Source: Bostrychus sinensis
Taxonomy: Eukaryota; Chordata; Actinopteri; Gobiiformes; Eleotridae
DNA length: 64,000 bases
Assembly (NCBI GenBank): GCA_020698575.1
Contig: CM036255.1
Coordinates: forward strand, 18,280,501-18,344,500
Direction of reading: 5' to 3'
Positions 12,785 through 25,640 of this stretch are shown one piece after another. A program made the translations under genes and the position numbers. Positions within the stretch are counted from its first letter, which is position 1; each line of letters opens with the position of its first letter. The notes beneath the pieces are model-generated. The model did not search any database and was not told the DNA's origin. It saw only the letters and a list, made by a program, of their open reading frames with translations.

Positions 12785-12910
12785 TAGACTTCAACATCAT
12801 TTGGCCCTATCTCGTAATGGTGATGATATGGTGGACTCAACCCTGTGATCTTGTAGTTCAGGGGTTAATGCTTTATACATTGACCCACAAAATTATCTCA
12901 CAATGGTAAA
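12785..12910 (-). repeat. Same family, inverse copy
   Basis: TTTGGCCCTATCTCGTAATG, CTTGTAGTTCAGGGGTTAAT, GCTTTATACATTGACCCAC. Confidence 0.5.
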
Positions 12911-13479
12911 TCGTAAACTTGTTCCTTCACTGATGCCTTGATCAGATCTGCTTCAAAAATTAAATAATTTCTTCCTAAACATTGTATAAAAATCCAACCA
13001 CTACTTTTAGAGATATAGTTTCACATTTATTTGTTATGCAGCAAGAACAATAAATAGTACTTTTCACTTTGCTGTAATAGTAGTCGCAGAGGACAGAAAA
13101 TGAATGCCTCTAGATTCCTACATTACTCAAACTGGTTTTCTTTGTGTGTATTGTAACTCTTGCATCATTACCTTCTGTGTATCTTTACTGCAATCATCTG
13201 ACCTGACGTACTTCAAGTAGCATTTACTATCAGCGCCCTGTCGAACCATACTGACCTGTCTGCAGCTCTACATGTGTCCCAGCTAAGGCCACATGCAAAT
13301 ATGTAGGCATAGTTGTGATGTATGTGTAGTTCCCATGTAAATGTGGCAGTCCTCAAAAACAGCAGGTTATAAATAGATGGGACTCAGTGTGTTGCAAATA
13401 GAAAGAAGCTACACTCTTAAAGGAATAGTACACCATTTAACTTAGCTCTTTACTTGACTTCAACACTAGTACTAGCACA

Positions 13480-13704
13480 GTTTTTTACACACTTTTATTG
13501 CAATAAGTTTTAAAAGAGGAGAATGTTACTTTTATTCAACTAAACTGGCAAAGTCGGCAGTAATAATAGCTGTAATTGTAGAAGTAGTAGCAGTAGCAGT
13601 AAGTATTTTTTACTTAAGTGAACTTTTACAGTCAATATTTTTTACTTGTATTCAATTTTTTTGTAGTAACAGTAGTTTTTCTTGAGTACTTCATCCTCCT
13701 CTGC
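13480..13704. repeat. CAGAGGTGG/GTA short-element family copy
   Basis: Contains AACTGGCAAAGTCGGC, a short GTA core, TTTTTCTTGAGTACTTCATC and the end CCTCCTCTG. Confidence 0.6.
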
Positions 13705-15749
13705 GACTCGGCTAGCTGCTATGTCTGAAGTTTAAGATTGTGTTTTAGTAAATTTCAAATACATTTTCAGTCAGGTAATCAATGGTCTTTTGTAAAGCCT
13801 TTTTTTTTTTTTACCTTGGCTGGTTGTGCTTTTGAAGAAATGCCTTGTTATTCATTTTGTATTGGTATTTTAGTGAAATATGTCAATAATATTCTAGCTT
13901 CCAGCTTCTTTTTTTACAACAGCAGTATTGTGCAAAACTACACAGAGTTTCCAGGCCCTTTGACTCAGTTGTGATTGCTGCTGTTTCTGTTAAAAGCTCT
14001 TCGTTGGTGCACAATACCAAAAACTTTTGAGTTTTAATTGCATGTTATGAAAATATATATCTAAACTATTGTGCAAATTTAGCCTTTTACTACTTGTTCA
14101 AAATGGTATGTGGATCAAATTTTCCTAATAGGTGATTCTGTATTACGCAATATGAACTATGGTGGCCCTGAAGATAAAATCATTTAAAAAGGCAAGAAAG
14201 ATAATTTGTCTCTGAGAAGGACAATTTTTATGATAACATCTTAAACATTATAGGAATTCAAATGCTCTGTCTTCATCAGTCCAGGTGCATTCGAGGATAG
14301 GCCACTTTAGCTACACTGACATTGTTTCTTTGATACTCTGTCCACAGTAAGCCCATGGTCCAGATTAGTGACTGTATATTTTAACAAGTTGGTAAATTAA
14401 GTAAAAATCTGTAGCAAAGCAATTTTCTAAATGCATTACAAAATAATTTAAGATACAATTTTAGGCACAACCTAAAAACCTACAAAGTTTTGTTGAGTGT
14501 CGTTAAAGTTGACCTTCAGGGCCACTGTATTTGCGATTGTAAAACCATCTATACCTTTACCTTTGATGATACATGGTTACATCACAAAACAGTTTTGTCT
14601 GAAACATAGCTGGTAACAGCCTGTCAGTTTTCCAATTGAGTGTGGAATCTGGTTGTGGGTAAAACATCTCAGGACTGTTTGACATGTGCGTAAAGTCTGC
14701 AATAGGCCACGCATGAGTAGACTGAGGAGGTGTTCTGGACAAGGAAACAAGGGAACGTCAAATAAGGAAAGACAGCCTTGATCCAGACGTTAAGTGCCAA
14801 TGATGGAATAGTGATAATGAGACAACAGGGTGGAACATGAAGCATTAGGTAAAATAACAGAATAGCATCTACAGGGGCCGGCTTTCAGTGCAGTGATTTA
14901 CATATTTATTGGCATAGGTTTTACGCTTTCCTCACATAGCCCTCAATGTCCATTTATCTGGGCTTGAGACTGGCACAAAGAATACACTGGCTTGTAACCC
15001 CCTGTGGCTCTCAATAACAACCATTTTTTTTGTTGTTGTTATTGTTGTTTTTTATAATTGACAGTATTGTGCAGCCTTTTGTCAATTATGCTCAAGGCAA
15101 CAGATTAAGACATTTAAGGACAATACTGTATGTGTATGGTGTAAGAGGGGCGTGGTACTTTGCTCCAAACAGCTCTGATACTGCAGCTTCTCCAAATCCT
15201 TGTTTTATCTTTGTTTCTGTGTTTGTGATGTATCTTTACCTCAGTATAGAGCAGAGCTTGTTTCTCAGCAGGGGACTGTAGATGTGTGTGTGTGTGTCCT
15301 CGTGTTGGTACCAGTGTCTCAGGAGTACAGCTCTAGTCTTTGAAGATCTAAGACTGAGAGGAGAGGAGAAGTAGGCACTCATTTCTTCTTCTTTTGTGTT
15401 TTTTTTTAAATTCATATTCTGTCTTTTTAGCCCCACCGCATTTCTTTCGCTGTTGTCTTCTATTACCATACTGTATGTTCAAAGATACAGATGCATTGAT
15501 GCTCCCTTGTATTGTAGAAAAAGTATTGATATTTTATTGTTGAAAATGTGTTACACTTTCAGATACAAGATGATTTTTTTTTTTATTGTGGGACTTGACT
15601 CTTGTAAAGACTGATCTTCTCTTTCATTATTGGATGCCTGTTCCATTCATAAACTGGCCAATACTTTGTACTGACTTTTACATTAATATTTCTAATTAGT
15701 AGTGGTGTCCAAATGTAAACACCCACAAAAATAATTTGTTAACTAAATA
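13705..15749. other. No gene seen
   Basis: AT-rich, with T-runs and small repeat scraps (for example 14945-15010, CACAAAGAATACACTGGCTT, an RTE-like tail piece). Confidence 0.45.
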
Positions 15750-15845
15750 ATTTTGTTGACCACTTTTACTTCCTCTTGAATAAAATTATTTTGGAGTAAC
15801 AGTACTTTAACTTGAGCACAGATTTTGAGTACTCCTTTCACCAGG
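15750..15845. repeat. Right-end fragment of the same family
   Basis: GGAGTAACAGTACTTTAACT then TTTTGAGTACTCCTTTCACC. Confidence 0.55.
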
Positions 15846-16187
15846 TGTCCTAAAATCAAAGTTATTACTTCATGCGTATTTACATAGGCTACCTTCAGAA
15901 ATAGTACGACTACAGTAGATGGAGTCTATATGTAAAAATAAATGCTGCTACAAGGGGTCATAATCCAGTGTACTCTTTGTGCCAGTTTAAAGTCTAAGTC
16001 TAAGATCTGGTGACCCTAGAAGGCAAAAGCCAAAGAAATGTAGGATAATAGTGCTATTCACTGGCATGGCCTTTGTCTGCTTGTTTTTGTGTAATTTGGT
16101 TTTGGCAGGAACAGTGATTATAACAACTTGTGCAAATGTCTTTTCATATTGTCTCCACAAGCAATGTCTAATTTCCTCTCTCCAGGT

Positions 16188-16341
16188 GATACCAGAGCCA
16201 TCGGAGCTGTGATTGGTAGAGGGAGGATTTAGTGACGTCAGCCCAGTATTGTGTCTCCTCTTCTTCAATGGGAGGTCACCTGAGAGGCGTTTAGGTGTGT
16301 GGGCTGCATGTGTGAGATCAGTAAACCGATAGGGCCCAGGT
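16188..16341 (+). promoter_or_regulatory. CRE/CCAAT cluster; possible promoter or exon
   Basis: A perfect palindromic CRE TGACGTCA (16233-16240) lies 17 nt from an inverted CCAAT box (16212-16216), a spacing common in CREB/NF-Y promoters. The block is also bracketed by a TTTCCTCTCTCCAG acceptor (ending 16195) and a CCCAG|GTAAAA donor (16339/16340), so a 144-nt exon is an alternative reading. No protein is recognisable. Confidence 0.3.
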
Positions 16342-16534
16342 AAAAGACAGATCTTATTTCCAGTCAATCTGAGCTGCTCTACTATCCAGGAAAAAATGCA
16401 CTTGACTACTTCCTCATTTTAGGTTGTCTGCAACTGTGGCAGAACATTTTTTACAATACAAAATTACATTTTTAAACATCTATCTAGAAAAAATGTGAAC
16501 TGAAATGTGTATGCCACCAGGTAAAAGAGGTGCA

Positions 16535-16870
16535 CAAAGTTCTCAAAGTCAGTACTCAGGTAAAAGTACTGTTACTGCAAAATATTACTCAGGTAAAAGT
16601 AAAAGCACACAACAAAAACTATTAAGTAAAATAATTCAATGGAAAGTTTATTCAAGTAACATGTACTTTTGACAGTAAAGTACAAAACCTACTACTAAAA
16701 CTAAATTACACAATTACTGCTTCTACTACTATGCTACTGTTCCTGCTGGAGGTACTTCTATAAATACCATATTTTAAAACTACTATATGCTTTTACTCAA
16801 TCACTTAGATTTGTTATAGTATTATTTTGTACTCAATATACTCAAGTATGTTTTAGAGAAAGTACTACTA
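16535..16870. repeat. CAGAGGTGG/GTA short-element family copy
   Basis: AAAAGTACTGTTACTGCAAA, repeated GGTAAAAGTA blocks, then an ACT/TAC core near 16685-16760. Confidence 0.6.
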
Positions 16871-17639
16871 ATATTTCTGAAGCTTATGAACCTACTTTTG
16901 TTTAGATGTATAATAATTACATATTCATTGTTTTCTCTGAAGGCCATTCTTTGTGTCATAGTGTATAGCTTAAGTAATGAATGAATTCATCATTATTTGG
17001 TGTGATTTTCCAACATGTCCCAGTGCCAGATGTACTATAAGAATCTAGTAACATTAGAAGCAGTAATTACCCAGCCCTGTCTGCTGCAGTAGTCAACATG
17101 AGAACGAGACTCTGGGTCTTTGTGTGCGTGTGAAAGGCAATCTGCTGCTGTTTGTTGAGCAGTCACTATAGAGACATATGTACAGTATATGATAAGAAGA
17201 TCCAGGTGTGAGGGCAGGGTGGCATTCTATCTTTGTGAGGACATCTTAAGTGTAGTATATTTCCACATTTTCTCTAGCCTAAATGGATTACATGTTTTGA
17301 GTTGTTCCTTGTGATGTTCCAGTTATCACCATGAGATGGCAGTGTGGTGGGAGAATTTTTATCTGCAAACACTGGCCAAAAATTTGAGTACTTGCTTTAA
17401 ATGGCTTTTTTTTTTTCAAATGATTTCATATGCTTGATGCAATGATGGGTAGATGGGTATTCTGTTCCCCACTTAACACTGCAATAGCTCATGACTCCAT
17501 CTAGTGGTACACTGTATATATAGCAGGCAGCGAACAGACCTTTCTTGACCCTTTCAAACTAAAATCAATTGTCTCAGGGTTGTTAAGTGTAAGTGACAAT
17601 GATCAAATAGAAGTAATAATATAAGTATTTTGTAACCAG

Positions 17640-17805
17640 ATAACCAGATATAGAGGGATACAAGCTGGTGTACTCTTTAAGATGATCCCAAGCCTGGATA
17701 AATGGAGAGGTCAGCGTCAGGAATGGCCTCTCTAAAAACCTATGCCAATTCAATCTTCAAATCACTGCACAGTAAAGGGCAGATGATTTGCTGTGGTAAT
17801 CCGTA
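17640..17805 (+). repeat. RTE-like LINE 3' tail
   Basis: GGTGTACTCTTTAAGATGAT, AAGCCTGGATAAATGGAGAG, GCCAATTCAATCTTCAAATC and GATTTGCTGTGG, the ordered blocks of a tail common in fish genomes. Confidence 0.55.
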
Positions 17806-20429
17806 AAGGAAAAACTAAAAGGAAACATGATTTGTAACAATTCAAAATTAATATAAAGTTTTCGGTACCAAGCAAAAAAGTTCTTATTCATACTTTTTTG
17901 CATTCCTCGATAAAATACTTTCTGTCTGTGGTCTTCACCAAATAGCCACTGCTTGCTTTCCTGCCGTGCACAAAGCCATAGTGGCAAGGTCCAATTGTGT
18001 GGTTGCCGGGCAATGAGCTCACAGCGGTCGACCGTAACAACCCCTCTCTCCATCAATCAGCCTCCGAGTGCTCTGCTCTAGTAATGATGTCATCGCAGAC
18101 ACACATCTACACACATGCACACGCACACCCAGACCACACACTCCTCTGTTTTGACCTTGGGTTGCCAGTAGACATGAGTGTGTGTCCAGAGTACTAGAGC
18201 GGTGATTGTCATTTGATGCACTATATCAGTGTGAAAGATGCAGTGTGTTTCTGGTAGCTGTGTAAATCTCACATGTTTTATTTTCACAAGCATGTCTTCA
18301 GGCTTAAAGTAACAGATTTTTCCTTTTTTTTTTTTTTTTTTTTTTTACGACTTTTAACTCACAGGTAAGTGCTATGATGTATTCCTTGCTCTGAAATGCT
18401 CTGCAGCACACTCAAGTGGTTGCTCTTGGTCACACTGTTTTTAAAGAAATTATACTGGGGAAGAGGGAGAGGGGAATGTGTATACATAGTTAACATATAA
18501 ACAAGTTTTTGAGCAGAGAAGGGCTAAAACAGACTAATACTTTCAAATAGTTTTAATGAATTTAAAAATGTATTGACCATTGAAATGAATGAATGTTATT
18601 ATTATATTGTATTGTAGTATATCAAATAGGCCTATGGTGTAACATTAATGGTATTATTCCGTGTACCAGACAAGCTACAGTATAGTTTTAAGCACACAAT
18701 CCATCATTGAGTGCATTTCTCAATATCAAGATTCATGACCAACTAGCCTACCCAAGAACGCAAAAATCAAGCACATTCTAAAGCAATTAACATGCAAACC
18801 AGTGGCTCATTTTACAGTCATGTGCTATAACTGTAACTAACAAACAAGAAAAAAATGTTTTACTTGAATGAGTAAGTGAATCCTGACTACCCATAGAGAA
18901 TATATGCAACTGTTTTGTTTATCAGTGTCTTGCTACAAACTGGTTATTGCCCAGGGTTTATCCTGCCTCAGGCCCAGAGTAGCTGGGATAAATATCACAG
19001 TGTACTGTTCATACTTCTTCCCTACCTACATCTTTACATCAGTAGAAAGTCGCAGTCTCCTCACAGTTTGAAATAGCACACACTTGACATCTTTGTTGTT
19101 TTTCTCTCCACTTTGGCTCATTTTAAATAAACAACATCTTACTGACTTAATCACTCACCCTGTTTACAGTTCATCTCAAAAGTGACCATTGAGGCTTTGC
19201 ACAAACAACAAAAATGCATTACACACAAGTACAAAGATACAAACTCTTAAAATAATTACTGGAGTCAGTTTGTGATCCAGCTGTGCCTCTGCCAGGCTCT
19301 AGGGCAGCGGGCCAGCACAGTGAGGTGAAGAGAGTGGCGAAAACACTAACTGGCAAATCAGTGGCCAATTAAAACTGCTCAGCTGTGTATGTGCGTGTGT
19401 ATGGGGTGTGAGCGTGTCCTTGTCTGACTGCCAAGGAGAGGCCTGGCACCGAATGCATGCTTCCTATTCTCTCAGCATGGCCTCTTAACGCACCATCCAA
19501 ATACACAAACACTTGAATCGGCTTCATCCCATTGTCTAATATTGAGGACAAATGGGATGTCTTTCTTGGTTTAGGCTTTTAGTTTGAACAGCAGTGTGTG
19601 ATACAGCTCCACCCATGAAAATGAACTTGTATAGCCTTTTTAAAAACTTAAGACACCCTGCCCATACCACACTTGTTACACACAGTTCAGGAGACAATGC
19701 TATGAATAGGCAGTGTTGTGATGGTAGATGGGTGTGTTCGTGTTTACTCAGTGATAGTTGTTATGTTGGAGGGACCAGGTTTATAAAGCAACTCCGTACT
19801 CTCTCCTGTTAGCTTAGTAGTCACCAGTTCCCCTAACATGCATGACTTTGGATGGTGGGAGGAAATTAAAGAGAACCCACAGAAACATAGGAGGACTGCG
19901 CTCTGAGAGTTTGTAGTCAGCCGGACTGAGAAACAAAGCCACAAACTCCTTGCTAAGAGGCAGGAGTGCTGTAAAGGTTGTAGCGACATATTAACAAAAA
20001 TAACTCAGAAAAGTGGACCACAGTAACATTACCAAGGTTAAAATGAATAAATTAGACCAGTGTTTATTGTTACTGTCGAATATAAATGCCCTTAATACAC
20101 CTTAAGTGATGGCTCTTGTCCAGTCATTTGTTGAAGTCGGCCTGGGCTATTTGCAACTGGGAAATTATAAGCAGCAAGAGCTGACAGTTAAAAGTTATAA
20201 CCTGGATGCTTTACCAACGGGCTGTAAATCAATCAGACCAGCCCAAAGTCATATCCATCTTTTTCATGAGAAGCTTGATAAATTGTCATAGCTCCAAAAC
20301 GTAATTTGCCAAGGCTCTAAAAGGCTAATATGAACAAATATGCTTATTACCTGCTTAGGAGGTTATGTTATCACCGGTGTTGGTTTGTTCATCTGTTGAC
20401 AAGATAAGAAAGTTAATGGCTCAAGGATG
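17806..20429. other. No gene seen
   Basis: A 22-nt T run near 18325-18347, a SINE-core scrap (18945-19000) and another at 19820-19990. About 19255-19560 is complex but shows no exon signals. Confidence 0.45.
19820..19990 (-). repeat. Fragment of the same SINE/LINE-tail family
   Basis: CCTAACATGCATGACTTTGG, GGTGGGAGGAAATTAAAGAG and AACCCACAGAAACATAGGAG match the inverse consensus. Confidence 0.55.
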
Positions 20430-20665
20430 AAATTATGAGTTTTAGTGTAGCCCTGGAACATTGTCTGGAGCCAGGAATTTAAAAGTATTTTCTGCCATTG
20501 CAAAGGGGTCAGTAAAAGAACATATTAGTTTTAGTGGATTAGTTATTATTGTGGATCAGTGTATAGAGCATTTGAACTAGAAGCTCATCAGTTCAAGTCC
20601 AGGTCACCTGTACCATTGTGAGAGGGCCATTTCCTCACTCCTCTCTGAGTGCTTCTAGTTTTTTT
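20430..20665 (+). repeat. Family with tRNA-like unit, copy with A and B boxes
   Basis: AAAGGGGTCAGTAAAAGAAC, then a tRNA-like unit with GGATCAGTGTATAGAGCATT (A-box side), AACTAGAAG, and GTTCAAGTCC (B-box). It ends ACCATTGTGAGAGGGCC. Confidence 0.6.
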
Positions 20666-21215
20666 TTTTTTTTTTCCTGTTTCAACTTTTCTTTTGATAT
20701 CTGAATATTAAAATAAGAGTAGTAATAAGAGTTCTACCGTGCTGACAAGCCCATTAACTAAACTGAACAAGAATGTAAGAAATGAAAGATGGCTGATAAG
20801 TGAAGGACAGCAGTGCACACAAGGTAACATTCCTTTCTGCTTCATCGTAAACTGTTCAAAGAGTTGGCTCCTCTCTTGTGGCATTGCTGCTATGTTGGAG
20901 CCTGAATGAAAAATGGGCTGCGGTTGAAGAGGCATTTCCCTTACATTACTGTGATGCTGGGTCAGTCCTGTACTCACTCACACACATGTACTGTACACAC
21001 TGTACACATTCTTCTGACCGAACAGCTGTAGACACTACGTCAGTCCCAGAAGCATGCTGTGTCTCTAACACTGTGTTAAATTATCAGACTTTACAAAAGC
21101 AAATGCAGTTGTTATATTAAAAATAAAACATCACAAACAACATACATTTCAGTTGTATTTTTATGTTGCTTTTGAAGAAATCTGAAGTGTTAACATTTTT
21201 AGGAAAGGTCATTAA

Positions 21216-21470
21216 GGTTTTTGATATGGATCTAGAACACCGTCTGTTCCCCGAGAAGGATTTTGTATCATTGCGAGATAGGAATACTGCAGACATTGCT
21301 GACTCTAGGCATCATGGGTCAATAAAAGTGTAAATTATTCAAAGTTATACTGGATTTTTTTGTTCCATATATAAGGGCTTTGTGGCAAATCAAACTAGAA
21401 GATCTCCTGTTCAAGCACAGTTGGAGGAACTATATCTTTTGCATTGTGAAATTGGCGGAGGTGTGCGCAC
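21216..21470 (+). repeat. Same family copy
   Basis: GATATGGATCTAGAACACC, CATCATGGGTCAATAAAAG, GGGCTTTGTGGC, AACTAGAAGATC and GTTCAAGCAC. Confidence 0.6.
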
Positions 21471-22214
21471 TTTAAGCACTTGTATTTTTTTTTTCTCACA
21501 AGCATACAACTTAAAATGAAACTTTATTAAGTAGTTTGTATACTGTACTTTCATATAGAGAAGAAACATCTTTATTGCTAACATGCTACTGTATTGTGAT
21601 TCCAGTCATATTTTTGCAAACTTTGGCTCATGCACAATCTGGTAGTTTTTTTGGGAAATGTAAATGAATGTCTACTCTAAACACTTACGGGAGACAGAGG
21701 GGAAAGAATGCAGACACGCGGATGAAGTGATGGTTTACCAGACATACTGTAACCATGCCAGTGCTTAGTCACGTACACAGCTGCACACAACATTTACACA
21801 AACTCTCTGATCCTTAAGATACAAGTAAAACATATCCTCTTTTACCACTACATGTAACTTCTTTATATCAAACAAATAGCCTTACACCATGTTTGTTTAC
21901 CCTGGCTGTTAGCTGTCTACTCCACTGTTCTTTAAATTCACTCAGCCGTTCTCCTTAATGTAGTTTTCTCTGAACTGTTCCTGACTCATTTAGCCGGCCA
22001 CTGCTCCTGATTGGACATGATGGATTGCGGCACAGCGTCTGTATTTGTGTGGGATGAAACGCTCTGTGAGGTCTCTCATACACTGTATCAGGAGCTGCTC
22101 TCAAATGTTTAGTTTAGTTTAGTATGGTCTATGTTAGCAAAGAACCAAAAGTGTAATGCAAAAACACAGAATACGACCATAAGACAAATATATTTAATAG
22201 TAACTTAATGCCAG

Positions 22215-22565
22215 TGGTGGATAGATATGCAGATTTTGTATGCAGGTAAGTACTTACTAACAGTATTCACTTGAAAATAATAAGTTAAATTAAAAGTAAT
22301 CAGCAAAACCATTACTTAAAGTTTTGAAGATGAAATTTACTTGCAGAGAAACATATTGCTAATCATACCGTAACTACTGTGGTAGTGGGACTACTACAAC
22401 AACAACTGCTACTACTACTGCTACCACAAATAGTACTACTACTGTTAAAACTACTACTGTTGATACTGCTACCACTGTTACTATATTACCCCTAACATTG
22501 CCACTATTACTATTTTTTCTTGCAGTCTTCAAAAAATTTACTTACTTGAGTAAAAGTATCACTGC
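22215..22565. repeat. CAGAGGTGG/GTA short-element family copy
   Basis: Starts CAGTGGTGGATAG. ACT/ACA core at about 22370-22490; ends ACTTGAGTAAAAGTATCACT. Confidence 0.6.
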
Positions 22566-23717
22566 CTATAATAAATGTAGTGAATGAGACCTCTGCTGCT
22601 CCCCCTGCCCTCCAGTTCACCCCCTTTATATTTCAGTTTTCCATGCCCCCTGCTGTGCCTCGTTGGCTGCCTTTTTTCCTGCCACCATCTGCTTCTTCAT
22701 CTTTTCCTCTTTCCCTTGGCCTGATTTAGCTCTGTTCCCCTCCTATTCCCTTCATCTACAGCCATTATTTTTGTATGGCATGGCATCATACCCTGTGACT
22801 CCCATATACACACGCAGTATACAGGCTATATCTCTATTCGGGGCGTCTGATACCACAGTGCCCCAGTATGTGAGCATGCGAACCCAAGCTAATCCTGACA
22901 TTAAACTGCAACCCACAAAAACATTTATTGATTTTGCTATGGCTGCCATTCCAAGCATTTCCTTTTTATTTCCCTTGTTGTAATCTCTGTCATTTTGATA
23001 TGTCATTCCTACAGTTGCTCCCATTCCTAGGTGTAATATAAGCATCGTCCATAAAAGAAGTTTGCAATGCAGGATATGCTGAAGTCACATTGGGTCACAC
23101 ATTCAAGTACATTACTACCAATATTCTGTATTAAAATGCCCTCATTAATTTTTAAACATTACATCACTTTTCAGGACTTGCACCCACCAAGTAGACTCTT
23201 TCTACAACTACACTTCTTCAAATGCATATGGGACTGTAATATCTATGAATAGTATAGTGTTTTCTTTGTTAGTTGATATATAAATATGTGCTCAGCCTGA
23301 TGTAGCATGTCTATAGAGATTATAGTGATTCTTCGTTTTTCATAGTGGAGAACCATGAAAATACATGTATTGTGATGATTAATTTACAGTAATTGTTATT
23401 AGCAGTGAGGCAGTTATAGCATAGTGCCTTTAATACATCTGACATTTGCTGCAAGCTCTTTGCCTTGATTAAAGCCATTGCAATTTTACGGTGCTTACAA
23501 TCATTAATGGCATTTACACTGCATGCATTGCCATAGTAATTCTTAAGTGACTTTAAATAACTTAATAATTTGCTCTCTGCCTTTAACTACATTTTTACAC
23601 TCTCATGTGTTTATTAGATGTGAATTTGGTGTGAAGTCTATAAAAGTCTATAAAAATCAGTTACACTCTAAAATACAGTTATCAAAGTTTAAATGAACTT
23701 ATTTTTTCTTTCATCAG
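22566..23717. other. No coding gene; complex block before the putative 5' exon
   Basis: About 22620-23050 and 23390-23590 are non-repetitive. The latter has clustered TAAT/ATTA homeobox cores (for example CAATCATTAATGGC) and is a good candidate for a conserved enhancer. Confidence 0.45.
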
Positions 23718-23824
23718 GGAGTTCCTGAGTCATCACACAGCATTCTGGGAAACTCCGGACCCCTCTCCATGGGCTACACCTCCTGCTGACAGACCAGGGT
23801 AGACTGGGGAAGCTGTTAAATGAG
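23718..23824 (+). other. Likely ATXN1 5' UTR exon (107 nt)
   Basis: A T-rich tract with acceptor TTTCTTTCATCAG (ending 23717) and donor AATGAG|GTGAGA bracket 107 nt of non-repetitive sequence without a long ORF, in a repeat-poor neighbourhood. Mammalian ATXN1 has several non-coding 5' exons. It contains a six-codon uORF (23769-23789). The final ATGAG would start a 15-codon uORF if joined to the exon at 46669. Confidence 0.55.
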
Positions 23825-23940
23825 GTGAGAACTCAATGTTTAGAACAGAAAACGTGTACTACTGCATTTATTCACTGCACACAATATCTTCCATATCTTT
23901 CCACCAATCTGATTATCTAAAAGGAGCTGCATATTAGGCA

Positions 23941-23971
23941 GGTGGTCATAACACATAATATTATGACCACC
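23941..23971. repeat. 11-bp-arm palindrome, Tc1/mariner MITE remnant
   Basis: GGTGGTCATAA ... TTATGACCACC with a 9-nt loop, followed by TTATTGTGCCTGATGGGT. The arm sequence resembles Tc1/mariner MITE ends common in vertebrates. It lies about 115 nt after the putative 5' exon. Confidence 0.6.
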
Positions 23972-25159
23972 AGTTATTATTGTGCCTGATGGGTATATGT
24001 TTTTATTTGTTGCCTATAAACTTTGTGGATAGACAATCAGTGGTTACTGCTTAATCATTACAGCAAACTGCTGTACTCCCATATTGCTATTCCATTATGA
24101 AGGTTTTTAGTTTAGTTGTCATGTTGAAATTAGATTACATTATATTAAATAGATATTTTATTGATCCATAATGATATTCAGAAATTTTATATTATTATTT
24201 CTGTCATTAAAGACAGCAATGGGTAAAACTCCTTGAGGTGCTCCAGATTGCTTGACACCTTTAACTACATGTTAGCTTGGGGTCTTCCTGTGGGAATGAA
24301 AACCACACTGGCAGTACTGTGAGTGTGAACAAAGACTCTATAAATAATGGTTTTGACAAGTTAGATTGTGCAAGATATTGTAGTTTAATATCTTGCTGTT
24401 ACCTTTCGTGTGTTATCGGCATTGTGTTTTTCTTGGCATTTCGAAATTAACAGTGAACAAGCTACTGGCTGCTTTGATTTTCTACAATGGTTTGTAGTAA
24501 TATTGATTCCCAAAGGAGAAACATTTATTTATTCCACACATCTTTTGAGAAAGTTAAATCGCTGGGTCAGAAGGGTCAGAAAAGCACCTCTTTGAGTTGT
24601 GGCCAATTGCTTTACTCCCAACACATTTCAGAAAACCAAATGCTTGAGGTGAACATTTTGAACTCTATTTGATGGATAGTCTCTGCTCTCACTATATGGC
24701 AATGTATGACTCATAGCAAATCAATACAAACATGCAACTTTTCAAGCTCTTTACGTGATTGCTTTGGATGTTTAGAGATGTATTTTTTCCCCTGGAGCAT
24801 ATTCTGCACATTGTGAGCAATAAACAATAGATACACTGTATGATAATGACTAATATTCAGAGTGGAAAAAGTCTCCATCTGAAAGGTTGTCAGGATACTA
24901 ACTGGCAGGTTGGGTCTCATTGTAGTAGTGATTGGCCCACGCATGTGCTGCTAATATCTCACCATAGACTAATTAAAAAGTTTGTATGACTGCATTGTGC
25001 GCACATCAGCAGTGTGCATATTAAAAGATAATAAAGGATGAATACGCTCTTGTGTTATAGTTCGATACAGTAATTTCAATGGCAAAAAAATGCTCTGCAA
25101 AGCTATGTTAAAAATGCTCTGTCTAGCAACAAAGTCCAACAAAGTTTTTTCCACTAAAA
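23972..25159. other. No gene seen
   Basis: AT-rich intron-like sequence without recognisable features. Confidence 0.45.
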
Positions 25160-25640
25160 CTAATAATTTGATCCTTTACTGGCCCCTTGTGGCTGACGTT
25201 AGTATGTTTGGGCCTATCATGCAGTAGTAAAAATAAATTGCCTGGCCTTGAATCAGGAATCTTTTTTTTCAAGGGTAAATGCTTTGTTTATTAAGACACA
25301 TGAAGTGCAGACCACACGCAAGGCTGTGGTCCTTTCTCACAATGACAAACATATGCTGCCCAGACCTGGACTCATCCTTAAACATCTTCTAGTTTAGAGG
25401 TAAATGCTCTGTCTATTGGGCCACAAAGTTTTTTTTCACACAAAGGTAAAAACATCTTTTACTGAGCACTTGTTGCAATTACTATCTGTGGCTCTGTCTC
25501 ACAATGGTTCAGATAGCGTTCCAGATGCACACTAAATATATTTTAGTAATAATTTGTTGTCAGACTGTTGGATCTTCTTGTTCAGGAGTAAATGCATGTC
25601 TTTCGAGCCACAAAGTCCCTTTTCCCTAAAACTAATAATC
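25160..25640 (-). repeat. Same family, tandem inverse units
   Basis: Three successive units, each with GGGTAAATGC/GAGGTAAATGCTCTGTCTAT and a CACAAAG(T) end, with CTCACAATG blocks between. Units are 130-220 bp. Confidence 0.6.

Noticed and set aside
20540..20620. Possible tRNA gene
   Set aside because: A/B-box-like blocks are present but no cloverleaf can be folded by eye, and the unit belongs to a dispersed repeat.
25160..25640. Tandem units considered as a satellite array
   Set aside because: Only three diverged units, which match dispersed single copies elsewhere; treated as a multimeric SINE-like insertion.
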